Source: Nodularia sp. NIES-3585 (lineage in GTDB: Bacteria; Cyanobacteriota; Cyanobacteriia; Cyanobacteriales; Nostocaceae). Taken from it: 64,000 nt of DNA. Positions 26,431-35,369 of this stretch are shown in pieces (the stretch's first letter is position 1; each line of letters opens with the position of its first letter). Made by a program: the position numbers and the translations under genes. Below the pieces are notes generated by a model. The model saw nothing but the letters and a program-made list of their open reading frames with translations. It made no database searches and was not told where the DNA came from. The stretch covers positions 1-64,000 of the forward strand of contig NZ_BDUB01000002.1 in NCBI RefSeq assembly GCF_002218065.1. Reading direction: 5' to 3'.

Positions 26431-27025
26431 TTTTAATCAGGCAATGTCCTTGGAGTCGATTTTTGTCCGCTTTACAAGCGGAGATAGTTGATTGATTATT
26501 TTCAACTATTCCCCTAACAAACCTTCCCTCTTCAGATTTTACCCATTCCAGAAGTTGCAAATCATTATTAGTAACAATAGATGCAGCACCTACGTAATTA
26601 GCGACAATATTCCAAGTAGTGAGGGAACCCAAGAGCGCCCCTGCCGCCATCACCCCTCCAAAAATTGCAGAGATAGGCCAAATCCCCAGTTTCATCATTC
26701 CTGGTTGTAGGGTTTTTGGTGACAAATTTGGTAATTCTTCTGCTAAAACTTCTCTTACAGAAGAACTAACAACGGCATAGTGCATGGACTGAGTTGTTTT
26801 GCTGGTTTGCTCCAATTTTCGGTCGATGAGAACAGCCCACGCCTCGACCATCGCTTCCATTCGAGCCGGAATTTCAATCATTGTCTCTTCATATCGTCCC
26901 AGAAATAGCATGATCTGAAACATCGGATCATCAGGAGAAATGCCCAGAGAAAGGGATAGTTCCTGAATCTTAGCTTGCTCTGATTCCGAATACCCACGCA
27001 TTGCATCTTCCATCGAAATCGCCAT
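26423..27025 (-). CDS. Hypothetical membrane-associated protein, last gene of a four-gene operon
   Basis: A 200-residue protein: a helical N-terminal half (EDAMRGYSESEQAKIQELSLSLG, DPMFQIMLFLGRYEET), a hydrophobic hairpin at about 112-142 (IWPISAIFGGVMAAGALLGSL) and a polar C-terminus (LLEWVKSEEGRFVRGIVE). It resembles a family of unknown function I associate with cyanobacterial plasmids (perhaps DUF6753), but this is from memory. It starts 12 bp after the P-loop gene upstream. It may tether the operon's soluble ATPases to the membrane, which is inference. Confidence 0.55.
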   Translation of the reverse strand: MAISMEDAMRGYSESEQAKIQELSLSLGISPDDPMFQIMLFLGRYEETMIEIPARMEAMVEAWAVLIDRKLEQTSKTTQSMHYAVVSSSVREVLAEELPNLSPKTLQPGMMKLGIWPISAIFGGVMAAGALLGSLTTWNIVANYVGAASIVTNNDLQLLEWVKSEEGRFVRGIVENNQSTISACKADKNRLQGHCLIKIK

Positions 27026-27037
27026 AGTGACTGACTC

Positions 27038-27754
27038 CTAAAAATTTGTTTTAGATAAACACAGATAATTACTAGCTACTTGGTTTTTAAGTAGTTCTTG
27101 ATTAAAGTTTTGTATCCATCGATATATATAGGAACGATAAAGAATATATATTGATGTATCATCACGTATCTGTGAATAAGGTATATTAGTTCTTTCCATT
27201 GCTTCATAGTGGTCAGTGTGCAGTTTAGTTAGACATATATCTATACCACCTACTGAATATAATTTCTTCTGCATAGAAGTATGATAGTTTTTGAATCTCT
27301 GATCAAAGTAACAATTTTTTATGGCTATATAATTAGCAGACTCCTTAGAGAAATTTATAATTTTCTCCATGAATTTTAGACAATCTAATCTATGTGATAT
27401 GGGTTGAAGAAATGTCAATCTCCAGCCATATTCATTGAGCAGATGAAAAAAACTTGATTCATCAATAAAATTGCAGATTTTATCTACATATTGTCCAGGC
27501 ATATCTACAAGAATTACCTCAAGTTGCCCATGTTTTAAATCTTCTAATACTTGGTCAGTTTCACTCCTAAAAAAATCTAAGGTATTAATCGCAATTAAAT
27601 TACTGTATGGTTGTAATTTATGAAAATTATCATGGTCATAGGCTTTGACACTTTTACCTTGAGAATGAAGTAAATCAATCAATAGCTTACAGACTGTAGA
27701 CTTTCCGACACGGGAATCGCCTATAGTCATAATCATCCGCTTATTTCGCAGCAT
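27038..27754 (-). CDS. P-loop NTPase, SIMIBI/ParA-related, second of a pair
   Basis: A 238-residue protein with Walker A GDSRVGKST near the N-terminus, then KAYDHDNFHKL, a Walker-B-like VILVDMPGQYVDK and NYIAIKNCYF. The order and spacing match the upstream neighbour (KGGVGKST, FVAFDADVSNP, LLELPPQ, DYIVVKNNFF), so the two are paralogues. The Lys-Gly-Gly start of the deviant Walker A has become Asp-Ser-Arg here, so the dimer-type lysine is lost. It overlaps the neighbour by 14 bp. The substrate is unknown. Confidence 0.65.
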   Translation of the reverse strand: MLRNKRMIMTIGDSRVGKSTVCKLLIDLLHSQGKSVKAYDHDNFHKLQPYSNLIAINTLDFFRSETDQVLEDLKHGQLEVILVDMPGQYVDKICNFIDESSFFHLLNEYGWRLTFLQPISHRLDCLKFMEKIINFSKESANYIAIKNCYFDQRFKNYHTSMQKKLYSVGGIDICLTKLHTDHYEAMERTNIPYSQIRDDTSIYILYRSYIYRWIQNFNQELLKNQVASNYLCLSKTNF

Positions 27755-28577
27755 CTGAATTGGGTAAACCTAATAAATGTCTGACTGGTTTAATGGACTC
27801 TTTGAAGTTGCGTAGCCATGCTGTCACCCTTCCTTTTACAGCAATTAGGTCATTTTGTTGTATCCCTTTAGCAAAGGAATAGCTTTCTCGATCAAGATAA
27901 TCATAGGCGTGTTCAATTAGATCCGGCATACCTATTTCATGAATATATTTCTGATTTTCAGGGTTAGCTTTAATGTCCTGAATCACCTGCGAATTATTAT
28001 ATCTGTTGAATTCATGCTCCTCACCAAAAAAATTATTTTTGACCACTATATAGTCAACATTATTTTGACAGTAACTATATAAATTTACAAATTGATTTAC
28101 AGAATCTAAAGTCCGAGAGATAACGACCACCATAGTTACTCTCATTTGGTAAATATTTTTGATGGTTTCAAAAAGATCCATGTCGTTGACAAAATCTTTT
28201 AAAATATTGCTAGATTGTGGTGGCAATTCCAACAAGAATAATGATTTAGGAGAAACTAATTCCTTCCCATCTTCAATCGAATCAGGGGGAAAGATATATT
28301 TTCCCAGTTCTTGTAAAAAGATATCAGTTTGTCCTCTCTTAAATATATTAACTGGTTCTATAGTACATTCGGTACTGTAAAATCTTTTTATCTGTGGATT
28401 TGAAACATCCGCATCAAAAGCTACAAAATCTTGTTGTTCATCTATCCAGGCTTGTAAGAGTCCTCTGGCAAAGGTACTCTTACCAACGCCCCCTTTATCA
28501 CCAGTTACGATAACCAATCTCCGAGAAGAATTTTCTTGTGCTGTCATTTTTTTTCTAGCCATAAAGGAATTAAGCAA
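27741..28577 (-). CDS. ParA/MinD-family ATPase, first of a pair
   Basis: A 278-residue protein with the full deviant Walker A TGDKGGVGKSTFARGLL, then FVAFDADVSNPQIKRF (switch I type), LFLLELPPQSSN, VTMVVVISRTLDSV, and the base-contacting-like VDYIVVKNNFFG. It belongs to the SIMIBI ParA/MinD class of dimeric ATPases used in positioning or mobilisation. It overlaps genes on both sides (8 bp upstream, 14 bp downstream), so it is tightly translationally coupled. The window already has a ParA with its own partner, so this is probably not the partition ATPase. A role in relaxosome or T4SS function is possible. Confidence 0.7.
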   Translation of the reverse strand: MLNSFMARKKMTAQENSSRRLVIVTGDKGGVGKSTFARGLLQAWIDEQQDFVAFDADVSNPQIKRFYSTECTIEPVNIFKRGQTDIFLQELGKYIFPPDSIEDGKELVSPKSLFLLELPPQSSNILKDFVNDMDLFETIKNIYQMRVTMVVVISRTLDSVNQFVNLYSYCQNNVDYIVVKNNFFGEEHEFNRYNNSQVIQDIKANPENQKYIHEIGMPDLIEHAYDYLDRESYSFAKGIQQNDLIAVKGRVTAWLRNFKESIKPVRHLLGLPNSDAAK

Positions 28578-29382
28578 TTATTTCATTAGACAAATACTGC
28601 AAGAGCCTCAAATAAAAAGGCTCGACACAATTGAGATAACTAAATCGTGATGCGTTGACGGCTTTTAAAGCTTGTAACACTAACCCTTGTTTAATCACAT
28701 CCAATGGAAAATCTGTTTGATGCAGTCTTTTGAGAACGACAAAAACTACTAAATCTAATTCTTGTGCCATTAGTAGGTTGGTCGTTGATAGAACTACTTT
28801 TTTATACAAGCTTTCATATCCATCGTAATCCCTGGTTACATTTTGTATTATTTGTAGATAGTAAATTCTTGATTGTTCTTCTTGATTGTCTTGAACAGTG
28901 GGATAATCACATCCGAAGGGAATTGTTTTGTTGATGAAACGCAAGTAAAACTCCACAATTTCCTCTTGATTTATTGCCCAGTCTGATTTTTGGTATTTTA
29001 AATAATTTATTATTGATTCCTTAGAAGTGAAATCAATATTGTTATTTTTATATTTTGGAGAATAAGCCGAAGCGACATTTTCTGTCAAAGTTGAAATAAT
29101 ATCTGTTCTTACCCAATACCCTAATTTTCTTGTCAGCTTGGGATTTGTGTAATTTAGGGAATAAATAGATGAAGCAGGCATTGTATCAGCCCGGCATACT
29201 TCTCCATTTACGACGACATATCGTTGGTTAATTTCAATGTCATGCTTTAAATTTGAAACTTCCACACCAAGTAGACAAAATACATCTTCAGCGAATAACT
29301 CTACTCCACTAGGAATATTTACTACACGAACTATTTTTCCCGATGGATGGTTGAACTCCATCGGATGCCATATTTCCACCAT
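28570..29382 (-). CDS. Hypothetical protein, first gene of the four-gene operon
   Basis: A 270-residue soluble protein. The N-terminal 100 residues (GKIVRVVNIPSGVELFAEDV, FCLLGVEVSNLKHDIEINQR) weakly recall the BRO-N or phage antirepressor type of DNA-binding domain, but the match is by eye only. The rest is helical and rich in Tyr, Asn and Lys. It overlaps the ATPase gene by 8 bp. An upstream gap of 260 bp separates it from the divergent RHH gene and should hold the operon promoter. Confidence 0.55.
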   Translation of the reverse strand: MVEIWHPMEFNHPSGKIVRVVNIPSGVELFAEDVFCLLGVEVSNLKHDIEINQRYVVVNGEVCRADTMPASSIYSLNYTNPKLTRKLGYWVRTDIISTLTENVASAYSPKYKNNNIDFTSKESIINYLKYQKSDWAINQEEIVEFYLRFINKTIPFGCDYPTVQDNQEEQSRIYYLQIIQNVTRDYDGYESLYKKVVLSTTNLLMAQELDLVVFVVLKRLHQTDFPLDVIKQGLVLQALKAVNASRFSYLNCVEPFYLRLLQYLSNEIIA

Positions 29383-30066
29383 AAATCCTGCTTCTCGTTG
29401 TCCTGGTTTGCGATCAATATGGCATATTCTGCTTCCATAAGGGAATAAACTAAATTACGGGATCAATATCATACTTTCTTACTATTGCCAAAAAAGTTAA
29501 AGTGTGATAATAACCATTTTCCAGGTTTCAACGCTATTCTCTAAGAAAATACTTTCCCTGTTTCCCAATACCCTACACCCGCCTCAACGAGGCTTAGTCA
29601 ATGGGTTAAACTGTCTGTACTAGGGTATATAAGTGGTGTAGAAATGGCTAATATAGAACGCGAATCAATAAACTTCAAACTCCCCAAAACCCTCACCAAT
29701 GCACTCCGCAAAGCTGCACGAGAACGTAAAACTACGGCTACCGATTTAGTGATTCAAGGCTTGCATCATATCCTGGGGCAAGTTCCTGGCACAGAAACAA
29801 GTGTAGAAACTCGTCTACACCAAATCGAAGCCTTTTTGACTCAAATGGCCAATGGACAAGATGCTGGTGTAGATGATAGTTCAAAACAAAGACTTTCACT
29901 ATTGGAACAAAAGACCGAAGCCATATCTTTGAGATTGGCACAAATTGAAGGGGCTATTTCTTTACTTGGACAGCGTTCTGCAACTCCTCAAAGAAGGCAG
30001 TCTTACCAATATCATCCACCGCAGTTAGAACTGCAAGCGTATCAAGGGGTAAATCTGGCTAAAAGA

Positions 30067-32041
30067 GGGAGCAACGCGATTTTGTGAGGTTGGTGCGATA
30101 GCTGCGCTCGCCGAAGGCATCGCTAATAAATAAATTTAAGCACTTAGTATTTTTAATACCTAAAAGGCAAGTAGTAGGCAGCACAAAAAATCCTTTCAAT
30201 GAATGTCAAAAGGTTATTGGTAAAGAGATAGAGTGATTGGTTTAAAAAATGTTGGCGCTCAATCGCTTATATTTAGTATTTATTATGACAATTATTTTGG
30301 TGAATTTGAGATTACTGTATAAAATGTTCAAACAGTTATAGGTTTAATAAAGGAATTAAATATAGAATCACAAAAATTATCCCAAGTTTTAGCTATCCAT
30401 TGACATCGAAGATGTAACATGATTTCGGCATGATCTTTAAGCCAAAACTTACTGTTACCTTTCATGCGTAAATTAACAACTTGACGAATTAAACTTTCAA
30501 TCGCGCCACTGCCAAGAGGGAGCTTTTGAGATGCAACTTCGTTATATTTTAAAAGTCTCCGTCGGTAAGCTTTTAAAATATAATTTCGCTCTCGGACTAA
30601 AATTTTCAGACGTTCCCCGGTCGCCCCAGGAATAAATTCATTCATGTTTCTCATTAAACCTAATGCTTGACCTTTCTTTAAAGTTTTTCGCGCCTTCTTA
30701 AACCATTGTTGGCGTTCATCTTTTGTGCTAAATGCAGCATCAGCGAAGTCTTGTAAATGTGATGCCGCGTGATAAAAATCTAATAACTGATAAGTTTGAT
30801 TTGGGCAGGTTAATTTTTTTAATAACGGAGGGATATGTATCCATATCCATTCTGCACCATCCGCAATTAATAAAACCTGTTTTGCCTGACTAATCCCTAA
30901 ATTAACCAAGTACATCTCTAAGATTTGTAAAAATCCTTCAAATCCTGAGTAAGTCCCATCGTTAGTAATAGGAATCTCGCCATTCTTAACTTTTTCACCT
31001 TGCTCATTCACCACATAAATAGTTAATAATTTAGGCTCAACCCATTCTCCTGTATAGCCTACACGGTTAGTCTTAAGCTTACGTCTACCTTTATTATTGA
31101 TCCGAATTCGGGTACGACCGCCGTCTACGGCGATGACAACACGCTGGTCTTTAAGAATATTAGTTGTCGGTAAATTGCCAACCTCTAAACCGTTTATTTT
31201 CGATTGACGTAAATTTATGCCAATCTTACCAAAGTAATATGTGAGCCGTTCTATGCGTTTTAGGCTGATATTTATGCCCCAATCTATTAGCGTTGTACGC
31301 GCTGCTTCAAAAGAGCCAGCAATTGCACCATATTGGGCAATCTTCGAGAAAACACCAGGGGTTAAACCCTCGGACATTCCTAAATATCTTAAGAATGGGC
31401 AAAATCCTTCATTTAAGATTTTTTGATTTTTCTTTGGTTGAGTTGGACGTTCAACTACATAAGGTAATTTTAAATTTACTTCTACGTTACCAATTGTTAA
31501 TATTTGGCGCTTTTTACAACCATGTTTTTGCGTGTTAGGATGCCACCATCCTTGTGTCTCCTGCATTGCTTTATCCAAAAACTCTTCAGATTTGGACAGC
31601 TTATGCAGTAACAAAGCTGTGCATTCTCCTGCTAAAACTAATGCAGATTCTCTAATTTTTTCCTCTCGTTCCTTGAAAACGCGTCCATCCCATTCTGATA
31701 TATTCGTTAATTCTAAAAGTTTCGTAACTTTTTCTTGAAACTGTTCTAAAGATTTGTTTAAATCGAAGCTAGAATATATACTATTTTTCATTCGGTGTAG
31801 GCACTCCCTGTTTTGATGTCAGATATCAAAACCTTTACTATTCGGGAATCCTACCTTTTTTTTTGCCCAAAAAACGAGTCCTATTTATCTCTGGTCATAA
31901 AAATCAAACCTTTGACAGTATAAACACTAGTGTTAGTGTAACTAATTTTTTTAATTTACTGAATCTGGTTTTTAGCGATTCCTACCGAGCGCTTCGCGAT
32001 CGCTTGTTTTTTGTCCAAACTCACAAAATCGCGTTGCTCCC
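30067..32041 (-). mobile_element. ISKra4-type insertion sequence, copy 1, 1975 bp
   Basis: The ends are GGGAGCAACGCGATTTTGTG and its complement. The 8 bp CTAAAAGA is duplicated at 30059-30066 and 32042-32049. The transposase lies on the minus strand. Length and transposase are the same as the copy at 54853-56827, in the opposite orientation. Just inside its left end is a dispersed palindrome (GCGATAGC to GCATCGC). Confidence 0.9.
30328..31791 (-). CDS. ISKra4-type transposase, copy 1
   Basis: A 487-residue DDE transposase identical in protein sequence to the one at 55103-56566. Candidate catalytic residues are in VVIAVDGGRTRIR and VLLIADGAEWIW, with the Glu in LPLGSGAIESLIRQVVNLR. The N-terminal third holds the HGCKKRQILTIGNVEVNL region seen in this family. 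It is intact, so the element should still be active and could also move the MITE at 24713. Confidence 0.85.
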   Translation of the reverse strand: MKNSIYSSFDLNKSLEQFQEKVTKLLELTNISEWDGRVFKEREEKIRESALVLAGECTALLLHKLSKSEEFLDKAMQETQGWWHPNTQKHGCKKRQILTIGNVEVNLKLPYVVERPTQPKKNQKILNEGFCPFLRYLGMSEGLTPGVFSKIAQYGAIAGSFEAARTTLIDWGINISLKRIERLTYYFGKIGINLRQSKINGLEVGNLPTTNILKDQRVVIAVDGGRTRIRINNKGRRKLKTNRVGYTGEWVEPKLLTIYVVNEQGEKVKNGEIPITNDGTYSGFEGFLQILEMYLVNLGISQAKQVLLIADGAEWIWIHIPPLLKKLTCPNQTYQLLDFYHAASHLQDFADAAFSTKDERQQWFKKARKTLKKGQALGLMRNMNEFIPGATGERLKILVRERNYILKAYRRRLLKYNEVASQKLPLGSGAIESLIRQVVNLRMKGNSKFWLKDHAEIMLHLRCQWIAKTWDNFCDSIFNSFIKPITV

Positions 32042-32206
32042 CTAAAAGATTGGGTGTGGATTTGGCTACTTTAGAGCGAGAACGAAATAATCAAAGTTCT
32101 AAGGATTTTGAAAGATGGTGCAGGTCAAAAGATCCTGGTTCTGTTGGGTGGCGCTTTGGTGACGATGGACTATTCCATCCCATTAAATGATGAAACACAT
32201 TTTTGC

Positions 32207-34033
32207 TCACAGTTCCAGTTGCTGCCCCGGCTGCTGGTGCTGCTGGTCACGCCTCTGTTGCTTTTGGTACTTTCTCCATGCAGACAGGGTATCATTCCAA
32301 TCTTTACCTTTGGGTTTAACTCTGGTGGCATGATCTAATTGTTCCATGATCATTCGTGCCGTCTCATTCCCCAAATCATCATCGTCATAAGCCACTTCTA
32401 CGGCGGGAACAGTTTGGAGAAATTGCACTGGCAGACTCTTAGGGCTATCTACTGCCATGTACATTGTCCTGGTTTTGGGTATTCCTTGCTGAACTTCAAT
32501 TTCCAAAGTGGCAAATGACAGCGCCTCAATGGGGGATTTACACAATACAACTTTTGCAATTTCGCCGTTTGGTTCTCCTCCCAATTTTAAATGAAACCAC
32601 CCTTTTGTACGCTTGCTTCCTTTCACATATCCCTTAAAGGTGTTATCTTCCCCTTGTGTTCCTCTAACAAATGCACCTGTGGTTTCACCATCTAGATTCC
32701 GCATCAAGAACACGGCGTTTTGTTGCTCGTCAGCGTAAATTAAACCTTGCTCATGAACGGCTTGGAGAAAACTGGGTAGTAATTCTCGGTTTTGGGTAAG
32801 ATAATTTTCGACTTTATGCCATTGACGCTCATCAGCTGGTGGGGGTACAAATTGGGGTCTGGGTTCTAACTGTGCAAATTCAGTGGCGATTTTTTGAGCT
32901 TGAGCGATGACCGCCCTCCGTAACCCTCTTTCACCAAAGCTATCATACAGCCACGCGATCGCTTGCCGATAATCACACTGCTTAACGTGCATCACCAAGT
33001 CAATAGCACCGCCGCCACCCCTCTGTTCACTGGGATGAAAGTCATAAAATTTGGAGCCATATATATTTATATTGTTAACCTGGCCTCTCCATTTCGTCGG
33101 CTGGTTATGGTCACGGTTTAACCCCAACTGCCAAGCTACATCCTCCAGTGGCAAGTCCCGCAGTTGCTCTGTCTGCTGCCGTAAAACTAAGTTTTCTTCT
33201 TCAAGTTGTTTGATTCTGGTGTCCTGCCGTTGCCTAAGTTTTTCACTAGCCATAGCATTTTGAACAGCTCGTTGTTCATGTTCCATGGCACGTTGACGAT
33301 CTGCTAACTGATAGTCAAGTGCTTGTATAACTGGGTCAGCCTTAAGCCGGTCATAGAATTGCTGTGCCGATTCTCCCAATCTTGGTTCTAATCGTTCAAG
33401 TTCCAAAGTCAAAGGTTGACTATTGACAGCTTGATAATATTCCTTAACTTTCGTGTGGGTGGCCTTACTGCCTTTGACCCCTCGTTCAATACCCAATGGT
33501 GCTAGTGCAGCAGCATAACTATCTTGCAATTTGGATAACTTAATTCTGCACTCTTTGGCTGAACCCCCAAACATTTCATTGTGGCTAAGTTGTTTGGTTT
33601 TATCGTTGACAGGAACGATGTAAGCGTGAATATGCGGAGTCGCTTCATCCAAGTGCAGTTCTGCCCTGACACACTTATCCCCGTAGTTTTCAATCAGCCA
33701 TTGTTTAGAGGTGTTAGTGAAACTGCTCAATCGTTCCTGATCCCATTCTCCCGCTAGTGATGGGTCATAAGGTCGAAAATATTCTGGGCTGGCACTCAAA
33801 AACATCTCGCTACACAACACGGCATTTTTGCGGGGCTTGTGCTTTGTGCAAGACTTGATCTTAAGTTTGACAATTTGCTCCAAGGGCTGGTCGTTATCGC
33901 CAATCAACCTGATATTTGTTTTTTGTGGGTCAGCATTGCTAGTTTCTTGTAATCTGGCAGTATGGGCTTCACTACCCCCCACATTGCCAAAAGATTTCAG
34001 CTTTACCACGCGTAAAATTGCTAAACCTGCCAT
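32207..34033 (-). CDS. MobV-type relaxase fused to a primase/TOPRIM-like domain
   Basis: This is a 608-residue protein. The N-terminal 200 residues are a Mob_Pre (MobV) relaxase, which nicks oriT and leads the strand into the recipient. The metal-binding motif H127-LDE-ATPHIH136-AYIVP is clear. A coiled coil at about 230-290 (RQRAMEHEQRAVQNAMASEK) links to a C-terminal part with a CHC2-like region (KFYDFHPSEQRGGGGAIDLV, RQAIAWLYDSFG) and a TOPRIM-like one (VVLCKSPIEALSFATLE, VAYDDDDLGNETA, GKDWNDTL), as in DUF3991/TOPRIM proteins. Such fusions would prime the transferred strand. It has no zinc cysteines in the CHC2-like region. Confidence 0.85.
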   Translation of the reverse strand: MAGLAILRVVKLKSFGNVGGSEAHTARLQETSNADPQKTNIRLIGDNDQPLEQIVKLKIKSCTKHKPRKNAVLCSEMFLSASPEYFRPYDPSLAGEWDQERLSSFTNTSKQWLIENYGDKCVRAELHLDEATPHIHAYIVPVNDKTKQLSHNEMFGGSAKECRIKLSKLQDSYAAALAPLGIERGVKGSKATHTKVKEYYQAVNSQPLTLELERLEPRLGESAQQFYDRLKADPVIQALDYQLADRQRAMEHEQRAVQNAMASEKLRQRQDTRIKQLEEENLVLRQQTEQLRDLPLEDVAWQLGLNRDHNQPTKWRGQVNNINIYGSKFYDFHPSEQRGGGGAIDLVMHVKQCDYRQAIAWLYDSFGERGLRRAVIAQAQKIATEFAQLEPRPQFVPPPADERQWHKVENYLTQNRELLPSFLQAVHEQGLIYADEQQNAVFLMRNLDGETTGAFVRGTQGEDNTFKGYVKGSKRTKGWFHLKLGGEPNGEIAKVVLCKSPIEALSFATLEIEVQQGIPKTRTMYMAVDSPKSLPVQFLQTVPAVEVAYDDDDLGNETARMIMEQLDHATRVKPKGKDWNDTLSAWRKYQKQQRRDQQHQQPGQQLEL

Positions 34034-34220
34034 CTGTTTTCAGTTGTATATTTACTCCAGTTGTCATGCCCCAAAGGGTAAATGTGGGTTGTCTCTGGGC
34101 AAGCATGAACGGGACGGAAATCTCACCCGTAGATTTTCATTACGTAGTGAGTACGGAATCATAAAACTGCACCTGACAATCATGGGATGGCGGTAGTCCT
34201 GCCTGTGTCAGCATTAGAGA
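34034..34220. promoter_or_regulatory. Candidate oriT and relaxase promoter region
   Basis: This non-coding stretch lies directly upstream of the relaxase gene, where MobV systems usually keep oriT. It contains the inverted repeat AAATCT (34118-34123) and AGATTT (34131-34136) around CACCCGT, followed by ATTACGTAGTGAGTACGG. No known MobV nick consensus was matched, so the assignment is by position and symmetry only. Confidence 0.35.
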
Positions 34221-34708
34221 GAAACCTATCCCTTATAAGTATAACAAAAAGGCTATTTAACGGCTAATTTACAGGTTTTTATGGGTAATCAAGTCATTAG
34301 ATAGTGTCCTGGTTTATTATTAGCAGTAAATCACCAGAAAAATGGTGTTTCGGGGTCAATCTTTACCTCAAATTACTATCAAAAATACCTCTGTGACTAT
34401 TGGCTAAAAAATGGCTTATCCAACGTAATTACAAGGGTTTTAGGCTATTATATTCTCAATAGCTTAAATTATTGACAATAATCACGTTTTTTCGGATTCA
34501 CTCGATTTTTTTCAAAGACTGACACAAGTCTTTTGTAACTAAAAGTATTATAAATGACTACAGAATAATTTTTGAAGAGATTTTTGAATTACATTTGCAA
34601 CATGAATGTATTATACTTTTTGAGGCAAAATATTCTAGTAAAAACGGCTGTAACTTTCTCTGTATATGCTTTTTAGGCTAAATTTATGTCTAAATATATG
34701 TCCCCTAC
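34221..34708. other. AT-rich non-coding region before the par repeats
   Basis: About 490 bp with many stops in all frames and several short A/T tracts. No gene, RNA or long repeat is evident. It may carry the parMR promoter. Confidence 0.5.
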
Positions 34709-34848
34709 TAGCACTTTAATCATCACTAACAGCACTTCAATCATCACTACTTTTCAGTCAATTGACAGTTTTAGCTAAAATTAACTGTCTTTACTAGCAC
34801 TTTTATCATCACTAACAGCACCTCAATCATCACTATTAGCACTTTTTT
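34709..34848. repeat. Iteron array, candidate parC centromere of the ParM system
   Basis: Four 20 bp repeats of the type AGCACTTYAATCATCACTA occur as two pairs (34709-34728 and 34730-34749, then 34795-34814 and 34816-34835), each pair offset by 21 bp, plus a half copy at 34837-34848. Between the pairs is the inverted repeat GACAGTT/AACTGTC (34764-34789). The array is about 55 bp before the ParR-like gene, the usual place for parC. Confidence 0.75.
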
Positions 34849-34901
34849 ACCCTAGTAGTTTGATGGTAAAATTACAGACAACATATTACTGATGAGCGAA
34901 G

Positions 34902-35348
34902 ATGGACAAACCCCAACATAAAGATGTTTATTTACAAAGAATTAAACGCAAAACTAATTCTTGGGATGGCTTGGTGATTGATTATTTATCAAACCATCCA
35001 TCAGGTAAAGCGGCCGCTGAATTATCAATGGAGGCTGTTGTTGCGTACTGGTTGGCTGAAGCTTTAGAAGGTAAGGTGAGTCAAGATGAGTTAACTAAAG
35101 CTTGTCGGTCTGCTATCGAAAAATTGTCTGGAAAACTTGCAACAATTAGAATGATAGGTGGTATCGATAGATTACCAACATCCTATTTAAGTCCAAATGT
35201 GGTTCCCTCAACTACTACGACCAATGATGATTCACAACTTACGAATCAAACAGACAATGATGATGATGATGATGATGATGATTGGGGATTGATGAAGATG
35301 CACAAGACAGAGGAAATGGAACAGATTAACAAGATATTTGGCGTTTAA
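34902..35348 (+). CDS. ParR/StbB-like adaptor of the ParM system
   Basis: A 148-residue protein directly before the actin-like gene (21 bp gap) and after the iteron array, so it is the likely DNA-binding adaptor that couples the centromere to the filament. The first 90 residues are basic and helical (RIKRKTNSWDGLVIDYL, SMEAVVAYWLAEALEG). The tail is acidic, with eight consecutive Asp at about 119-126 from a GAT triplet repeat, then WGLMKMHKTEEMEQINKIFG, a possible filament-binding helix. Identity comes from layout, since sequence similarity to known ParR is not evident. Confidence 0.6.
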   Translation: MDKPQHKDVYLQRIKRKTNSWDGLVIDYLSNHPSGKAAAELSMEAVVAYWLAEALEGKVSQDELTKACRSAIEKLSGKLATIRMIGGIDRLPTSYLSPNVVPSTTTTNDDSQLTNQTDNDDDDDDDDWGLMKMHKTEEMEQINKIFGV

Positions 35349-35369
35349 ATATATACATAAAGTGTTGTC

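Larger units (their letters stand above)
29644..32190 (+). pseudogene. Ribbon-helix-helix (MobC-like) gene split by an ISKra4-type element
   Basis: Before the IS the frame encodes a ribbon-helix-helix domain (INFKLPKTLTNALRKAARER, TTATDLVIQGLHHIL) and a coiled-coil region. It reads into the IS at codon 141 and stops early at 30087. After the IS the same phase continues (RLGVDLATLERERNNQSS, then DPGSVGWRFGDDGLFHP) to TGA at 32188-32190. Excising the element and one CTAAAAGA copy gives a 187-residue protein. The gene converges on the relaxase gene, 16 bp away, so a relaxosome accessory or a regulator is likely. The truncated product keeps the DNA-binding domain and may still repress. Confidence 0.8.

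Noticed and set aside
31863-32045. Separate small gene at the IS end
   Set aside because: It lies within the ISKra4-type element, and the same 60 codons form the artificial N-terminus of the truncated helicase at the other copy. It is more likely IS end sequence than a gene.
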